Below, one piece after another: positions 16,096 through 23,432 of a stretch of DNA of 35,332 bases. The notes under the pieces are model-generated. The model was not told where the DNA came from, did no database searches, and saw only the letters and a list, made by a program, of their open reading frames with translations. This DNA comes from Micrococcaceae bacterium. Its GTDB lineage: Bacteria > Actinomycetota > Actinomycetes > Actinomycetales > Micrococcaceae. Every line of letters begins with the position of its first letter. Position 1 is the stretch's first letter. A program made the translations under genes and the position numbers. The stretch is from contig JAKDMV010000020.1 of assembly GCA_030452125.1 (NCBI GenBank), positions 1 to 35,332 on the forward strand, given 5' to 3'.

Positions 16096-16125
16096 ATGTT
16101 ATGTGAGTCACATTAAAAAACACAA
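16096..16125 (-). promoter_or_regulatory. promoter with internal palindromic operator for the minigene-exporter transcript
   Basis: On the minus strand TTGTGT (16120-16125) and TAACAT (16096-16101) are 18 bp apart in a strikingly AT-rich stretch. A perfect 13-bp palindrome, ATGTGAGTCACAT (16101-16113), fills most of the spacer, the usual site for a repressor that blocks RNA polymerase. The predicted start leaves a 5' leader of about 50 nt before the minigene ATG. No regulator gene lies next to it. Confidence 0.5.
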
Positions 16126-16172
16126 GACCCAACTTCGTCTTTAATTCCGGCCGGAAAAGGAGCACCCTGACG

Positions 16173-16259
16173 ATGAAGAAATTTGCTCCTTGCTACCTCG
16201 ACCTCAAGATGATTCGCACGGGACCGGTGTCTCGTCCCAAGCCGGAACCATCCTGCTGA
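16173..16259 (+). CDS. 28-aa ORF divergent from the minigene (tentative)
   Basis: A short plus-strand ORF of 28 residues beginning MKKFAPCY and ending PKPEPSC, with AAAAGGAG 10 nt before its ATG. Its second half is rich in Pro and basic residues and it has two cysteines (positions 7 and 28). It leaves the same AT-rich intergenic region as the minigene on the opposite strand. Not recognised; it may be a small peptide gene or a relic of a longer gene. Confidence 0.3.
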   Translation: MKKFAPCYLDLKMIRTGPVSRPKPEPSC

Positions 16260-16313
16260 CCGGGACTGCGAAAACCGTCAGCCTGCCAACAGCCGTGAAC
16301 ACCGCGTTCTGCC

Positions 16314-16589
16314 GTGGCGCAAACCATTCGTCGCGCAAGACCCGGCGGCGTTCTGGCTCGTTGCCTCGGAGTCACCATCTCGCGGCTCATGGAGTCCTTG
16401 GCCGCTGAGGCCCCCGCCGTGCTGGAAGCCATCAATACCACCCACGCCGGTGGCCGAGCCCGAGTTTGGGAAGTTGCCGGGGCGGGGGCCCGGCACCGCG
16501 ACGTCCGTCGGATCCTGGAATCCGGCGGGCGCATGGTGCCCGGGAGTGGCGGTGCCCCTGGGGCGGAGCGGCTCTCGCCGACACGTTGA
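16314..16589 (+). CDS. hypothetical 91-aa ORF upstream of a ribbon-helix-helix gene
   Basis: A GTG-started frame (MAQTIRRARPGGVLAR...) with an Ala/Glu-rich helical centre (ISRLMESLAAEAPAVLEAI). I do not recognise it. The main support is its end: its TGA overlaps the TTG start of the ribbon-helix-helix gene as TTGA, a coupling arrangement common in this window. No good ribosome binding site is visible, and the C-terminal third is low-complexity, so it may be a decayed or chance frame. Confidence 0.3.
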   Translation: MAQTIRRARPGGVLARCLGVTISRLMESLAAEAPAVLEAINTTHAGGRARVWEVAGAGARHRDVRRILESGGRMVPGSGGAPGAERLSPTR

Positions 16590-16753
16590 AGAAGCGAGGC
16601 CGAGGCCGTCCGGGGCGTGGCTCGAGGCCGTCTCAGGTCGTCGCGCTTCGCTTGACCGAGGAAGAGCTCTCAGTCGTTGACGCACGCGCCGAGCGTGAGG
16701 GGAAGACCCGTTCTAAAATCATCCGTGAAGCGCTGGCCGAATCCGGCGCGTGA
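16586..16753 (+). CDS. ribbon-helix-helix (CopG/BrnA-like) antitoxin-type protein
   Basis: A 55-residue DNA-binding protein. A basic arm (KKRGRGRPGRGSRPS) is followed by the beta strand and two helices of a ribbon-helix-helix fold: QVVALRLTEEELSVVDARA, then EREGKTRSKIIREALA. This layout matches small antitoxins that repress their own operon. The start is uncertain: TTG 16586 overlaps the previous stop, and the preceding in-frame codons (Ala-Asp-Thr) look like a normal N-terminus without a start codon. Its TGA overlaps a GTG that opens a toxin-like frame. Probable remnant of a type II toxin-antitoxin pair. Confidence 0.6.
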   Translation: MKKRGRGRPGRGSRPSQVVALRLTEEELSVVDARAEREGKTRSKIIREALAESGA

Positions 16754-16815
16754 AAGTTCACGAGTCCGCGCTCGAGCATGCTTTGTCTTGCTTGAGGCAC
16801 GGACTTCGCACGTGA
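16750..16815 (+). pseudogene. truncated toxin-like frame after the RHH antitoxin
   Basis: A GTG overlapping the antitoxin stop (GTGA) opens a 21-codon frame starting MKVHESALEHAL, which resembles the N-terminus of small BrnT-like or related toxins paired with such antitoxins. It ends early at a TGA; a neighbouring frame continues with HVSPDEEAHGL, as expected after a frameshift. A weak hairpin (CGGACT/AGTCCG, 16800-16820) covers the break. I take it as a dead toxin gene, with modest certainty. Confidence 0.35.
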
Positions 16816-16894
16816 GTCCGGACGAAGAGGCCCACGGGTTGACGGGGACGCGTAGGGTTCAGGGGAAGGACCCCATCAGCTGAAGGAGCGACCC

Positions 16895-17215
16895 ATGACG
16901 TTGAAACCAGCCGAACGCCAGGTCACCAGCGAAGAGCTCGCAAAGAACCTGTCCCTGTCCGGTCGGAGCCGGGAGCAAGTCTGCGAAGACCTCGAATTCA
17001 GCGACGAGGCGCTCGACGCGGCGCTGGAGCTACGCGAACTGGTGGACCCCGTCGATGTGTGGGTGCTGCGCGACTACCTCGAGCAGACGGCCCGCGATGC
17101 CGGCGCCGAACCTGCCGCGTACACGGTGCTGACCGAAGAGGCCAGGACCGAGGCCTACCGGTGGTTCGAACTGCGCCAGGCCCCGCGAGCCGGTTCAGGG
17201 GTCACCGCGGACTGA
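16895..17215 (+). CDS. DUF2316 family protein
   Basis: A 106-residue protein matching DUF2316: the N-terminal MTLKPAERQVTSEELAKNLSLSG, the centre LELRELVDPVDVWVLRDYLEQTARDAG and the C-terminal YTVLTEEARTEAYRWFELRQAP are the conserved blocks. It is predicted helical, with a helix-turn-helix-like first half. GAAGGAG lies 6 nt before the ATG. The last 14 bp overlap the end of the convergent M20 amidohydrolase gene. Function of the family is unknown. Confidence 0.85.
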   Translation: MTLKPAERQVTSEELAKNLSLSGRSREQVCEDLEFSDEALDAALELRELVDPVDVWVLRDYLEQTARDAGAEPAAYTVLTEEARTEAYRWFELRQAPRAGSGVTAD

Positions 17216-18398
17216 TCCCCGACTGAAGCCGGGATCGTTCGCGCGGATCCGTGGCGGCGGCGACCGCCGCCATGGCCAGACCGTAGGCGCCGTCGAGCAC
17301 TGCCTGATCGGCCCCCTCGCTGGTTCCGAAGGACGCGAATTCGGCGGTATGGGGTGTGGCGCCGTCGGTGGGGTATCCCACCATCGGGTGGATCGAGGCG
17401 ACCAGATGCGAGACGTTGCCCATGTCGGTGGACGCCGCGGGAGCCTCCAGCAGCGGCACCTCGCGGCCCCGATCGACCATCGCGGCGGCATAGGACTCGG
17501 CTAGGAAACGGTTCTGGCGCAGATCGGCGAAATCGTGGCCCTGCGGTTCGATCTCCAGCGTGGCGCCACTGGCCAGGGCTCCTGCCTCGAGGCATGTGCG
17601 GATCTTGTCCTGGATGAGGACCAGGGTCTCGGCCGACGGGGCCCGCATTTCCACCCGGGCGTGGGCCCGGGCCGGAATGATGTTCACGGCGGTGCCCCCC
17701 TCGAGGACCACCAGCGAGACGATCGCCCCGGCCGGTAGCTGCTGACGGGCCAGTCCGATGGCCGTCTGGGCCACCACCACCGCGTCCAGGGCGTTGACCC
17801 CTGCCGCGGGGTTCATTGCCGCATGCGCCGGAACCCCCGAGAAGTAGGCGTCCCAGCAGCCCAGGGCCAACGAGGCGGAGCCGACCCCGTCCGTATCGGC
17901 CGCATGGCCCATTAAGGCCAGATGGACCCCTGAGAAGAAGCCCTCGTTGATCAGATCGACCTTGCCTCCGGTGGTCTCCTCCGCGGGAGTACCGAAGACC
18001 TCGACCGTCAGGCCCAGCTCTTCGGCGACGTCGGCGAGTGCCAGCGCGGTGGCCACCGCCATGGCCCCGTTGACGTTGTGTCCGCAGGCATGGCCGAGCC
18101 CCGGCAATGCGTCGTATTCAATACAGACGGCCACGACCAGATCCCCGGAACCGGTGGTGGCATGGAAGGCGGTGGGGGAGTCCGGCTGGTGGTCCGGGAA
18201 GTCGAAGCCGGCCCCGGCCAGCACCGTACGCACCCGGGCCGCGGAGCGGTGTTCGTTCCCGCCGAGCTCCGGGTCGGCATGCAGGGCGTGGCTCAGTTCC
18301 AGCACGGTGGCACGATCGCGGTCCAAGGCCCGGGAGATCGTGGAGGCCGGTTCCTGGATGGCGGGACCGGCGTCGTGCCGGGTCTGGTGCGGATTCAT
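17202..18398 (-). CDS. M20 family amidohydrolase/dipeptidase (AbgB/PM20D2-like)
   Basis: A 398-residue zinc-dependent amidohydrolase that probably splits an N-acyl amino acid or an aminoacyl dipeptide. Metal-binding motifs are visible: IEYDALPGLGHACGHN (93-108), FGTPAEE (135-141, catalytic and ligand Glu) and MGHAAD (163-168). The dimerisation lid domain starts around AYFSGVPAHAAMNPAAGVNALDA. The EYDALPGLGHACGHN and GGKVDLI pattern points to the AbgB/PM20D2 branch rather than to ArgE or DapE. ATG 18398 overlaps the stop of the MFS gene (ATGA), so transporter and hydrolase are coupled: the MFS probably imports the substrate. Confidence 0.92.
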   Translation of the reverse strand: MNPHQTRHDAGPAIQEPASTISRALDRDRATVLELSHALHADPELGGNEHRSAARVRTVLAGAGFDFPDHQPDSPTAFHATTGSGDLVVAVCIEYDALPGLGHACGHNVNGAMAVATALALADVAEELGLTVEVFGTPAEETTGGKVDLINEGFFSGVHLALMGHAADTDGVGSASLALGCWDAYFSGVPAHAAMNPAAGVNALDAVVVAQTAIGLARQQLPAGAIVSLVVLEGGTAVNIIPARAHARVEMRAPSAETLVLIQDKIRTCLEAGALASGATLEIEPQGHDFADLRQNRFLAESYAAAMVDRGREVPLLEAPAASTDMGNVSHLVASIHPMVGYPTDGATPHTAEFASFGTSEGADQAVLDGAYGLAMAAVAAATDPRERSRLQSGISPR

Positions 18399-19813
18399 GC
18401 TGTGACCTCTTCGGTGGGGGCGGATGCGGTGACCGGGGTGTACCCGCGGGAAAACAAGGTGGCGACGAGGGCGGCCAGGATCAGGGTGATCCAGATGGCG
18501 ATCATCCCCTTCATCAGGATATGGCCGTCGGCGGCGAAGGTGGAGGAGAGCATCTTGACCACCGCCGCACCCACGGCGATGCCCACCGAGAGCGCCAGTT
18601 CGTTCAGTCCGGCGGCCGTGGCCGTTTCCTCCAGCGGGACCCCTTCGACCGAGAGCGCCCGGGTGGCCGATTGGTAGATGCCCATGCCCATGTTGAACAA
18701 GGCGAAGCCGGCGCAGTATCCGGTGAAGGAGCCGTGCCCCAGGGCCATGACCACGAACCCCGAGGCGAGGGTCGCCCCGGCCAGCATCAAGGTGGTGCGT
18801 TCGCCGATCGCCGTCAGCGCCCGGCCGGTCAGCAGCGAGGCGCCGAGGGCGAGGACCGAGGCCAGGGCGAGGACCAGGGCGATGGCCAGCGGATCGAGTC
18901 CGAAACCGTAGCCGGCGGCCTCGGCGTCGGCGTGCAGGAAGATCCCGTTGGTCCCGAAATAGCTGACCGAGGCGAAGCCGAAGAAGAACGTGGCCAGCGA
19001 GACGCTGCGTACGCGCGGGACCGCCAGCAGGCGCAGGTTGATGAACTGCTTCTCGGCGCGGGCGTCGATGCGGGTCCACCACAGCAGCAGGCCCACCCCG
19101 ATGATCCCGGCGAGCAGGGTCTTCGCCGACAGCCAGCCCCAGTCCGGGCCCATCGACAGGGCGATGACCAGGCCCACGAGCCCCAGGGAGCAGCAGGTCA
19201 TCGGCAGCAGGGCGATCGGCTCCCGGGTGGGGACCCCGGCGTCGGGCAGGAAGAACGTCATGAGCAGCGCCAGGAGGGCGAACGGCACCCCGACCCAGAA
19301 CCCGCGGGCCGGATCGTGGGCCCCGATCAGACCGGCCAGCAGGCCGCCGAATCCGACCATGATCATCAAGGTGCCGATCATGACGCTGACGCCGCGCCGG
19401 GTGTCGGCCGAGCTGGTCACGCGCAGGATGCCCATCATCAGCGGGATGAAACCCACGACGCAGGTGAGCATGACGACGCCGATGCTCACGGTGAGCAGGG
19501 TCGGGGCCAGGGCCATGAGCAGGACCCCGGCGGCGACGACGACCGTGGAGCAGCGCAGCACCAGTCGATAACCGAAGCTGTCACCGAGCCGGGAGATGAT
19601 CGGGGTCATCACCGCGAAGGAGACGTTGGAGATCAGGAAGATCCCGTTGATGGTCGGGTCGTCGATGTCCAGTCTCGGGCCCAGGGCCGGCAGGATCGGG
19701 TTCAGATAGCCCTGCGTGACGCCGCTGAGCGCCTCGATCAGCGCCATGGCCACGATCATGCCGGTGATGGTCCGCCGCACGATGGGTGCGGAGGCCTCGT
19801 GGGTGGTTCTCAT
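18395..19813 (-). CDS. MFS transporter (DHA2-like, 14 helices)
   Basis: A 472-residue major facilitator with about fourteen hydrophobic segments. The N-terminal half has NGIFLISNVSFAVMTPIISRLGDSFGYRLVLR, an MFS motif A equivalent, and the C-terminal half ends ATLFSRGYTPV. I chose ATG 19813 because AAGGA lies 7-8 nt upstream; the open frame continues to 20107 but would run across the regulator's start region. The gene is coupled to the M20 hydrolase by an ATGA overlap and divergent from a double Lrp regulator, which suggests uptake of a peptide-like or acylated amino acid followed by its hydrolysis. Confidence 0.9.
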   Translation of the reverse strand: MRTTHEASAPIVRRTITGMIVAMALIEALSGVTQGYLNPILPALGPRLDIDDPTINGIFLISNVSFAVMTPIISRLGDSFGYRLVLRCSTVVVAAGVLLMALAPTLLTVSIGVVMLTCVVGFIPLMMGILRVTSSADTRRGVSVMIGTLMIMVGFGGLLAGLIGAHDPARGFWVGVPFALLALLMTFFLPDAGVPTREPIALLPMTCCSLGLVGLVIALSMGPDWGWLSAKTLLAGIIGVGLLLWWTRIDARAEKQFINLRLLAVPRVRSVSLATFFFGFASVSYFGTNGIFLHADAEAAGYGFGLDPLAIALVLALASVLALGASLLTGRALTAIGERTTLMLAGATLASGFVVMALGHGSFTGYCAGFALFNMGMGIYQSATRALSVEGVPLEETATAAGLNELALSVGIAVGAAVVKMLSSTFAADGHILMKGMIAIWITLILAALVATLFSRGYTPVTASAPTEEVTA

Positions 19814-19884
19814 GGGGAATCCTTGGTGGGTGGGCTCTGCCGGGGTCCGGGCCCTGGGGGCCGAACCTCCGATGTGCGGTACAT

Positions 19885-19901
19885 CACCTATTTTGAAGGT
19901 G
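19885..19901. promoter_or_regulatory. candidate AsnC/Lrp operator
   Basis: In the 154-bp divergent gap, CACCT and AGGTG form a perfect inverted repeat around an AT-rich 7-bp centre (ATTTTGA), with nearly symmetric GTAC on both flanks. Size, symmetry and AT-rich centre fit an AsnC/Lrp-type site; it could control both the regulator and the MFS-M20 operon. Confidence 0.5.
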
Positions 19902-19967
19902 TACGGTAAGGGCACGGAAAATCCAGTGGAAACATCATTATTTGGATTACTCACGAAGGAATCGTCC

Positions 19968-20978
19968 ATGATCTCGGAACTTGATCTCAAGATCATCCAC
20001 GCCCTGCAGATTGCCCCTCGCGTCGACTGGGAGCAGCTCGCGACGGTCCTGGACGTTTCGGCGGTGACCCTGGCCCGCCGCTGGGAGACCCTGCGCGAGG
20101 CCGGCATCGCCTGGGTGACCCCGTTCCCGGGGCCGAAGTACCTCGAGGCCGGCTGGTCGGCCTTCGCCTACCTGACTTCGACCCCGGCCCGACAGGCGGA
20201 ACTGATCGAACGGCTCTGCCTGGATCCGGCGTTCGCCACCGTTTCGCTGGTCTCCGGACCCCACGACCTGTTGGTCGATTGCTATGCCTCCTCCCACGAC
20301 GAGCTGATGCGCACCCTGACCCGCTCCTTCGCCGAGCTTCCCGGGCTGGTCCACCGTGACGTGATGTTCTCCACCACCCTGCACCGCGGGGCCTCGGAAT
20401 GGCGGTCCGGGACGTTGGAGCCGGCCCAGGTACGCCAACTGGGCGCCCCGGCACGGCCGGTGCGGGTCGGCCACGTCCCCGACGCGCTGGACACCCGCCT
20501 GGTGCGGGGGCTGTCCTCCGATGGCCGGATGTCCTGGGCCCGGCTGGGGCAGGAATGCGGCGTATCCGCGCAGACGGCCCAACGCAGGATCAGCCAGATC
20601 CTCGATTCGGGGTTCCTCTCCCTGCGCTGCGACGCCGCCCTGGAGATCGAGGCAGGACAACGCGAGGTCTCCCTGCTGCTCAGCGTTCCGGCGACCTCGG
20701 TGGAGGAGATCGGGGCCTATCTGGGGAACCTTCCCGGCTGCCGGCTCAGCGCCGAGGTGCTGGGGGCCGCGAACCTGCTGGCGACCCTGTGGGTGCATGA
20801 GTTCTCCGAGGTCCGCGGGCTCGAGGTGGAGCTGGCCCGGCGGGCCCCGGGGTGCACGGTGGTATCCCGGCAGGCCACCGTGCGGCACTATAAGCGGGCG
20901 GGCCGGTTGCTCGATGCCGGCGGCCGCTCCTGTGGCACGGTCCCGGTCCCGCTGTGGGAGGCCGGCTCCGGACGCTGA
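19968..20978 (+). CDS. AsnC/Lrp family regulator with duplicated DNA-binding and ligand domains
   Basis: A 336-residue protein, twice the usual Lrp size (about 150). Unit 1 begins with MISELDLKIIHALQIAPRVDWEQLATVLDVSAVTLARRWETLREAGI and a RAM-like sheet (AYLTSTPARQAELIERL...VSGPHDLLVDCYA). Unit 2 repeats the plan from about residue 170 (DALDTRLVRGLSSDGRMSWARLGQECGVSAQTAQRRISQIL, then LLLSVPATSVEEIGAYL). Such fused Lrp proteins occur in actinobacteria. AGGA lies 7 nt before ATG 19968. It is divergent from the MFS-M20 pair and is the likely controller, with an amino acid or peptide breakdown product as effector. Confidence 0.9.
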   Translation: MISELDLKIIHALQIAPRVDWEQLATVLDVSAVTLARRWETLREAGIAWVTPFPGPKYLEAGWSAFAYLTSTPARQAELIERLCLDPAFATVSLVSGPHDLLVDCYASSHDELMRTLTRSFAELPGLVHRDVMFSTTLHRGASEWRSGTLEPAQVRQLGAPARPVRVGHVPDALDTRLVRGLSSDGRMSWARLGQECGVSAQTAQRRISQILDSGFLSLRCDAALEIEAGQREVSLLLSVPATSVEEIGAYLGNLPGCRLSAEVLGAANLLATLWVHEFSEVRGLEVELARRAPGCTVVSRQATVRHYKRAGRLLDAGGRSCGTVPVPLWEAGSGR

Positions 20979-21010
20979 ATCCGCCGGTGGCGACCGGGGT
21001 CCGCGCGGTG

Positions 21011-22009
21011 TCAGCCCCCGGGGGTGGTGACCGGGGGCCCCTGCGGCTGTCGCCGGGCGAAGCGGCGGGCCGCCCGTCCCCACCGCAGGAAGTGGGCCGT
21101 GGACAGGACCAGGCCCACGGCCAGAGCGAACGAGGTGACTTGGCCGAAGAACGATCCTTCGCCCCGGATGACCCCCACGTAGTACTGCAGCGCCTGCGCC
21201 AGGAACAACAGCGGGAAGACCATGGCCCGGAAGAACGACTGGTAGGGCATGGACAGCGCGAACCGCAGCGCCTGGCGGCGGAGTTCGGCGTCCTGGGGCA
21301 GCGGCGTCCTCCCACGGATGATCCGACGCAACAGCGCCGTCTGGTCCCTGTTGACCCGGGCATCGTGCAGGACCTGGTCCCGCAGGTAGGCCCCGCAGAT
21401 CATGGCGGCCAGGCCGGTAGCGTAGAGGGCCAGCTGGGTGTTGCCCAGCAGGTGGTAGACCAGCTGTCCGGTGTCGCCGGTGGGACGGGAAGGGGCCCCG
21501 GCCAGCAATGAAATCCAGAAGATGGCCTGTGAGCCGATCGCGACCAGGCAGGCCATCTGCCGTTGGAGGCGTTCGGCCGCGGGCATCCTGCGTGGCCCAC
21601 TGATCAGCTCATCCGGGCGGCGGGCGCGGATCCACCGCCCGGTGCCGATCCCGAAGCCGCTCAAGACGAAGCCGCTGGCCACCAGGACAAGCGCGGGCCA
21701 GACGGAGTTTCCATTGGTCAGCGCGTGGGCGAGGGTGGCCAGGATGCCGATGGCCAGCAGGGCCGATCCGCTGCGTTGCCACCCCGTGCCGAAGGCAGCC
21801 GTCCACGCGGTGCCCGGGGTCCGCACCGGCGCGTCGACGCTGCGGGTCCCCAGACACCAGGCGGCCCCCACGAAGGCCGTCGGCGCCAACGCCGCCAACA
21901 GGACGGCCCCGGGGGACCTCGCCGAGGAGGTGGCCAGGACCCACGCCAGCAAACCGGTGGTGAAGACCTGGCCGCCGACGACTGCGGCCAGATACATCAC
22001 GATCTTCAT
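21011..22009 (-). CDS. conserved integral membrane protein, function unknown
   Basis: A 332-residue protein with about eight to nine hydrophobic helices (for example LLAALAPTAFVGAAWCL, ALLAIGILATLAHAL, VWPALVLVASGFVLSGFGIG, CLVAIGSQAIFWISLLAG, FRAMVFPLLFLAQALQYYVGVI). A basic cytosolic loop (LRDQVLHDARVNRDQTALLRRIIRG) separates the last helices, and the tail is Arg-rich. No catalytic motif is visible and I do not recognise the family. GAGGGA lies 10 nt before ATG 22009. It converges on the Lrp regulator with a 32-bp gap. Confidence 0.75.
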   Translation of the reverse strand: MKIVMYLAAVVGGQVFTTGLLAWVLATSSARSPGAVLLAALAPTAFVGAAWCLGTRSVDAPVRTPGTAWTAAFGTGWQRSGSALLAIGILATLAHALTNGNSVWPALVLVASGFVLSGFGIGTGRWIRARRPDELISGPRRMPAAERLQRQMACLVAIGSQAIFWISLLAGAPSRPTGDTGQLVYHLLGNTQLALYATGLAAMICGAYLRDQVLHDARVNRDQTALLRRIIRGRTPLPQDAELRRQALRFALSMPYQSFFRAMVFPLLFLAQALQYYVGVIRGEGSFFGQVTSFALAVGLVLSTAHFLRWGRAARRFARRQPQGPPVTTPGG

Positions 22010-22259
22010 CTATCGGGGTCCCTCGGAGGTTGGGTGGTCGAAGAGCACCAACCCTTTCAGCCGGGCGCCCGCCCGTCAACGTGGGTCCCGGGCCGTGGAG
22101 GCCGGACCGGCGGATCGCCCGGGCGTGCCACGGGTGCGCTTTGGCAGGCCAGCGTCCATACTGGGCGGAAGGGGCCGCCGTCGGAGCCGGTTGCGGCGTT
22201 CCCGCCAGCGAGGTTGCTGCCCACGCCTGGTGAACAGCCAGCCGGCCAGGAGGCCATGC
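22010..22259. other. divergent intergenic region
   Basis: This 250-bp gap separates the membrane protein and the sugar dehydrogenase. It holds an inverted repeat GGTTGG/CCAACC (22028-22053) within the leader of the minus-strand gene and the AGGAGG ribosome binding site of the dehydrogenase (22248-22253). No further gene or clear promoter is seen. Confidence 0.5.
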
Positions 22260-23399
22260 ATGCACGTGCCGCGCGGTTCGCTTCTCGCTGTCACCGGGTT
22301 CGTCGCCTCTCTGGCACTGACGTGTTGCACCGCAGGACCTCCCACGGACGAGTCTGCACCCCCGGCGCCCGGGCAGGGATCGGCCCCCGCCGGTTCGTCC
22401 ATCCGGCCCGCAGAAGCCGCCCCGACCCTGTCCGTGTTGAAGGATGATCCCGAAGTGGTCGCCGAGGATCTGGAAGCGCCCTGGTCGGTGGTCTTCCGCG
22501 AGAAAACGGCCCTGATCAGTGAACGGGACTCGGGGCGCATCCTCGAATTGGGGGAGGACAGCGAAACCCGGGAGATCGGCGTCGTCCCCGGAGTGGTCCA
22601 TGGCGGGGAAGGCGGGCTGCTGGGCTTGGCGATGCGCGGGACCGAACAGCTCTACGCCTATTCCACCGGGGCCGAGGGCAACCGGATCCAGCGTTTCGAA
22701 CTCATTGGCCAACCGGGGTCGCTGGCACTGGGCAGTGTCGAAACCCTGCTCGACGGGATTCCCGCCGGCACGAACCATAATGGCGGGCGGCTGGGGTTCG
22801 GCCCCGATAAGATGCTCTACGCCACCACCGGGGATACCGGCGACCGCTCATTGGCCCAGGACCGGGACAGCCTGGGCGGGAAGATCCTGCGGATGGAGCC
22901 CGACGGCGGAATCCCGGACTCGAACCCCTTCGAGGACTCCTACGTCTACAGCCTCGGGCACCGCAACCCGCAGGGGCTGGCCTGGGACGCCGTGGGCACG
23001 CTCTATGCCACCGAATTCGGGCAAAGCACCTGGGATGAGCTCAACGTGATCACCGCCGGGGCCAACTACGGCTGGCCGACGGTGGAAGGCATCGCCGACG
23101 AGGACGCTTTCACCGATCCCGTCCAGCAATGGCCTCCCGCCGAGGCCAGCCCCAGTGGGATGACCATCACCGCCGGGGCGATCTTCATCGCCAATCTGCG
23201 GGGGGCCGCCCTGCGGATGGTTCCGGTGTTTGAGGATGGAACCTCGACCGAACACTATGTGGGACAGTTCGGCCGGCTGCGCCAGGTGACGACCGCCCCG
23301 GACGGGGACCTCTGGATCCTGACCAACAACACTGACGGACGAGGCAGCCCCGGTCCCGAGGACGATCAGATCCTCAGGGTCGGGGTCCGCGGCAGCTGA
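22260..23399 (+). CDS. PQQ-dependent sugar dehydrogenase-like lipoprotein (GDH/YliI family)
   Basis: A 379-residue secreted protein of the soluble glucose/sorbosone dehydrogenase beta-propeller family. The N-terminus is a signal peptide (RGSLLAVTGFVASLALTCC) with a weak lipobox before C22 or C23, so it is probably an anchored lipoprotein. Family motifs follow: LEAPWSVVF, GGEGGLLGLAM, NHNGGRLGFGPDKMLYATTGD, YSLGHRNPQGLAWD and GANYGWPTVEG. The His in NHNGG is the usual catalytic base. ATG 22260 has AGGAGG 6 nt upstream. Whether it binds PQQ or oxidises sugars is not certain; many members have no known substrate. Confidence 0.9.
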   Translation: MHVPRGSLLAVTGFVASLALTCCTAGPPTDESAPPAPGQGSAPAGSSIRPAEAAPTLSVLKDDPEVVAEDLEAPWSVVFREKTALISERDSGRILELGEDSETREIGVVPGVVHGGEGGLLGLAMRGTEQLYAYSTGAEGNRIQRFELIGQPGSLALGSVETLLDGIPAGTNHNGGRLGFGPDKMLYATTGDTGDRSLAQDRDSLGGKILRMEPDGGIPDSNPFEDSYVYSLGHRNPQGLAWDAVGTLYATEFGQSTWDELNVITAGANYGWPTVEGIADEDAFTDPVQQWPPAEASPSGMTITAGAIFIANLRGAALRMVPVFEDGTSTEHYVGQFGRLRQVTTAPDGDLWILTNNTDGRGSPGPEDDQILRVGVRGS

Positions 23400-23432
23400 G
23401 CCGGCTGACGGCGGCCCGGCGGAGGAAGACGG

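Noticed and set aside
18107-19909. 600-aa plus-strand open frame antisense to the M20/MFS operon
   Set aside because: Composition (Gly, Asp, His, Gln runs) is typical of an antisense shadow of membrane-protein codons.
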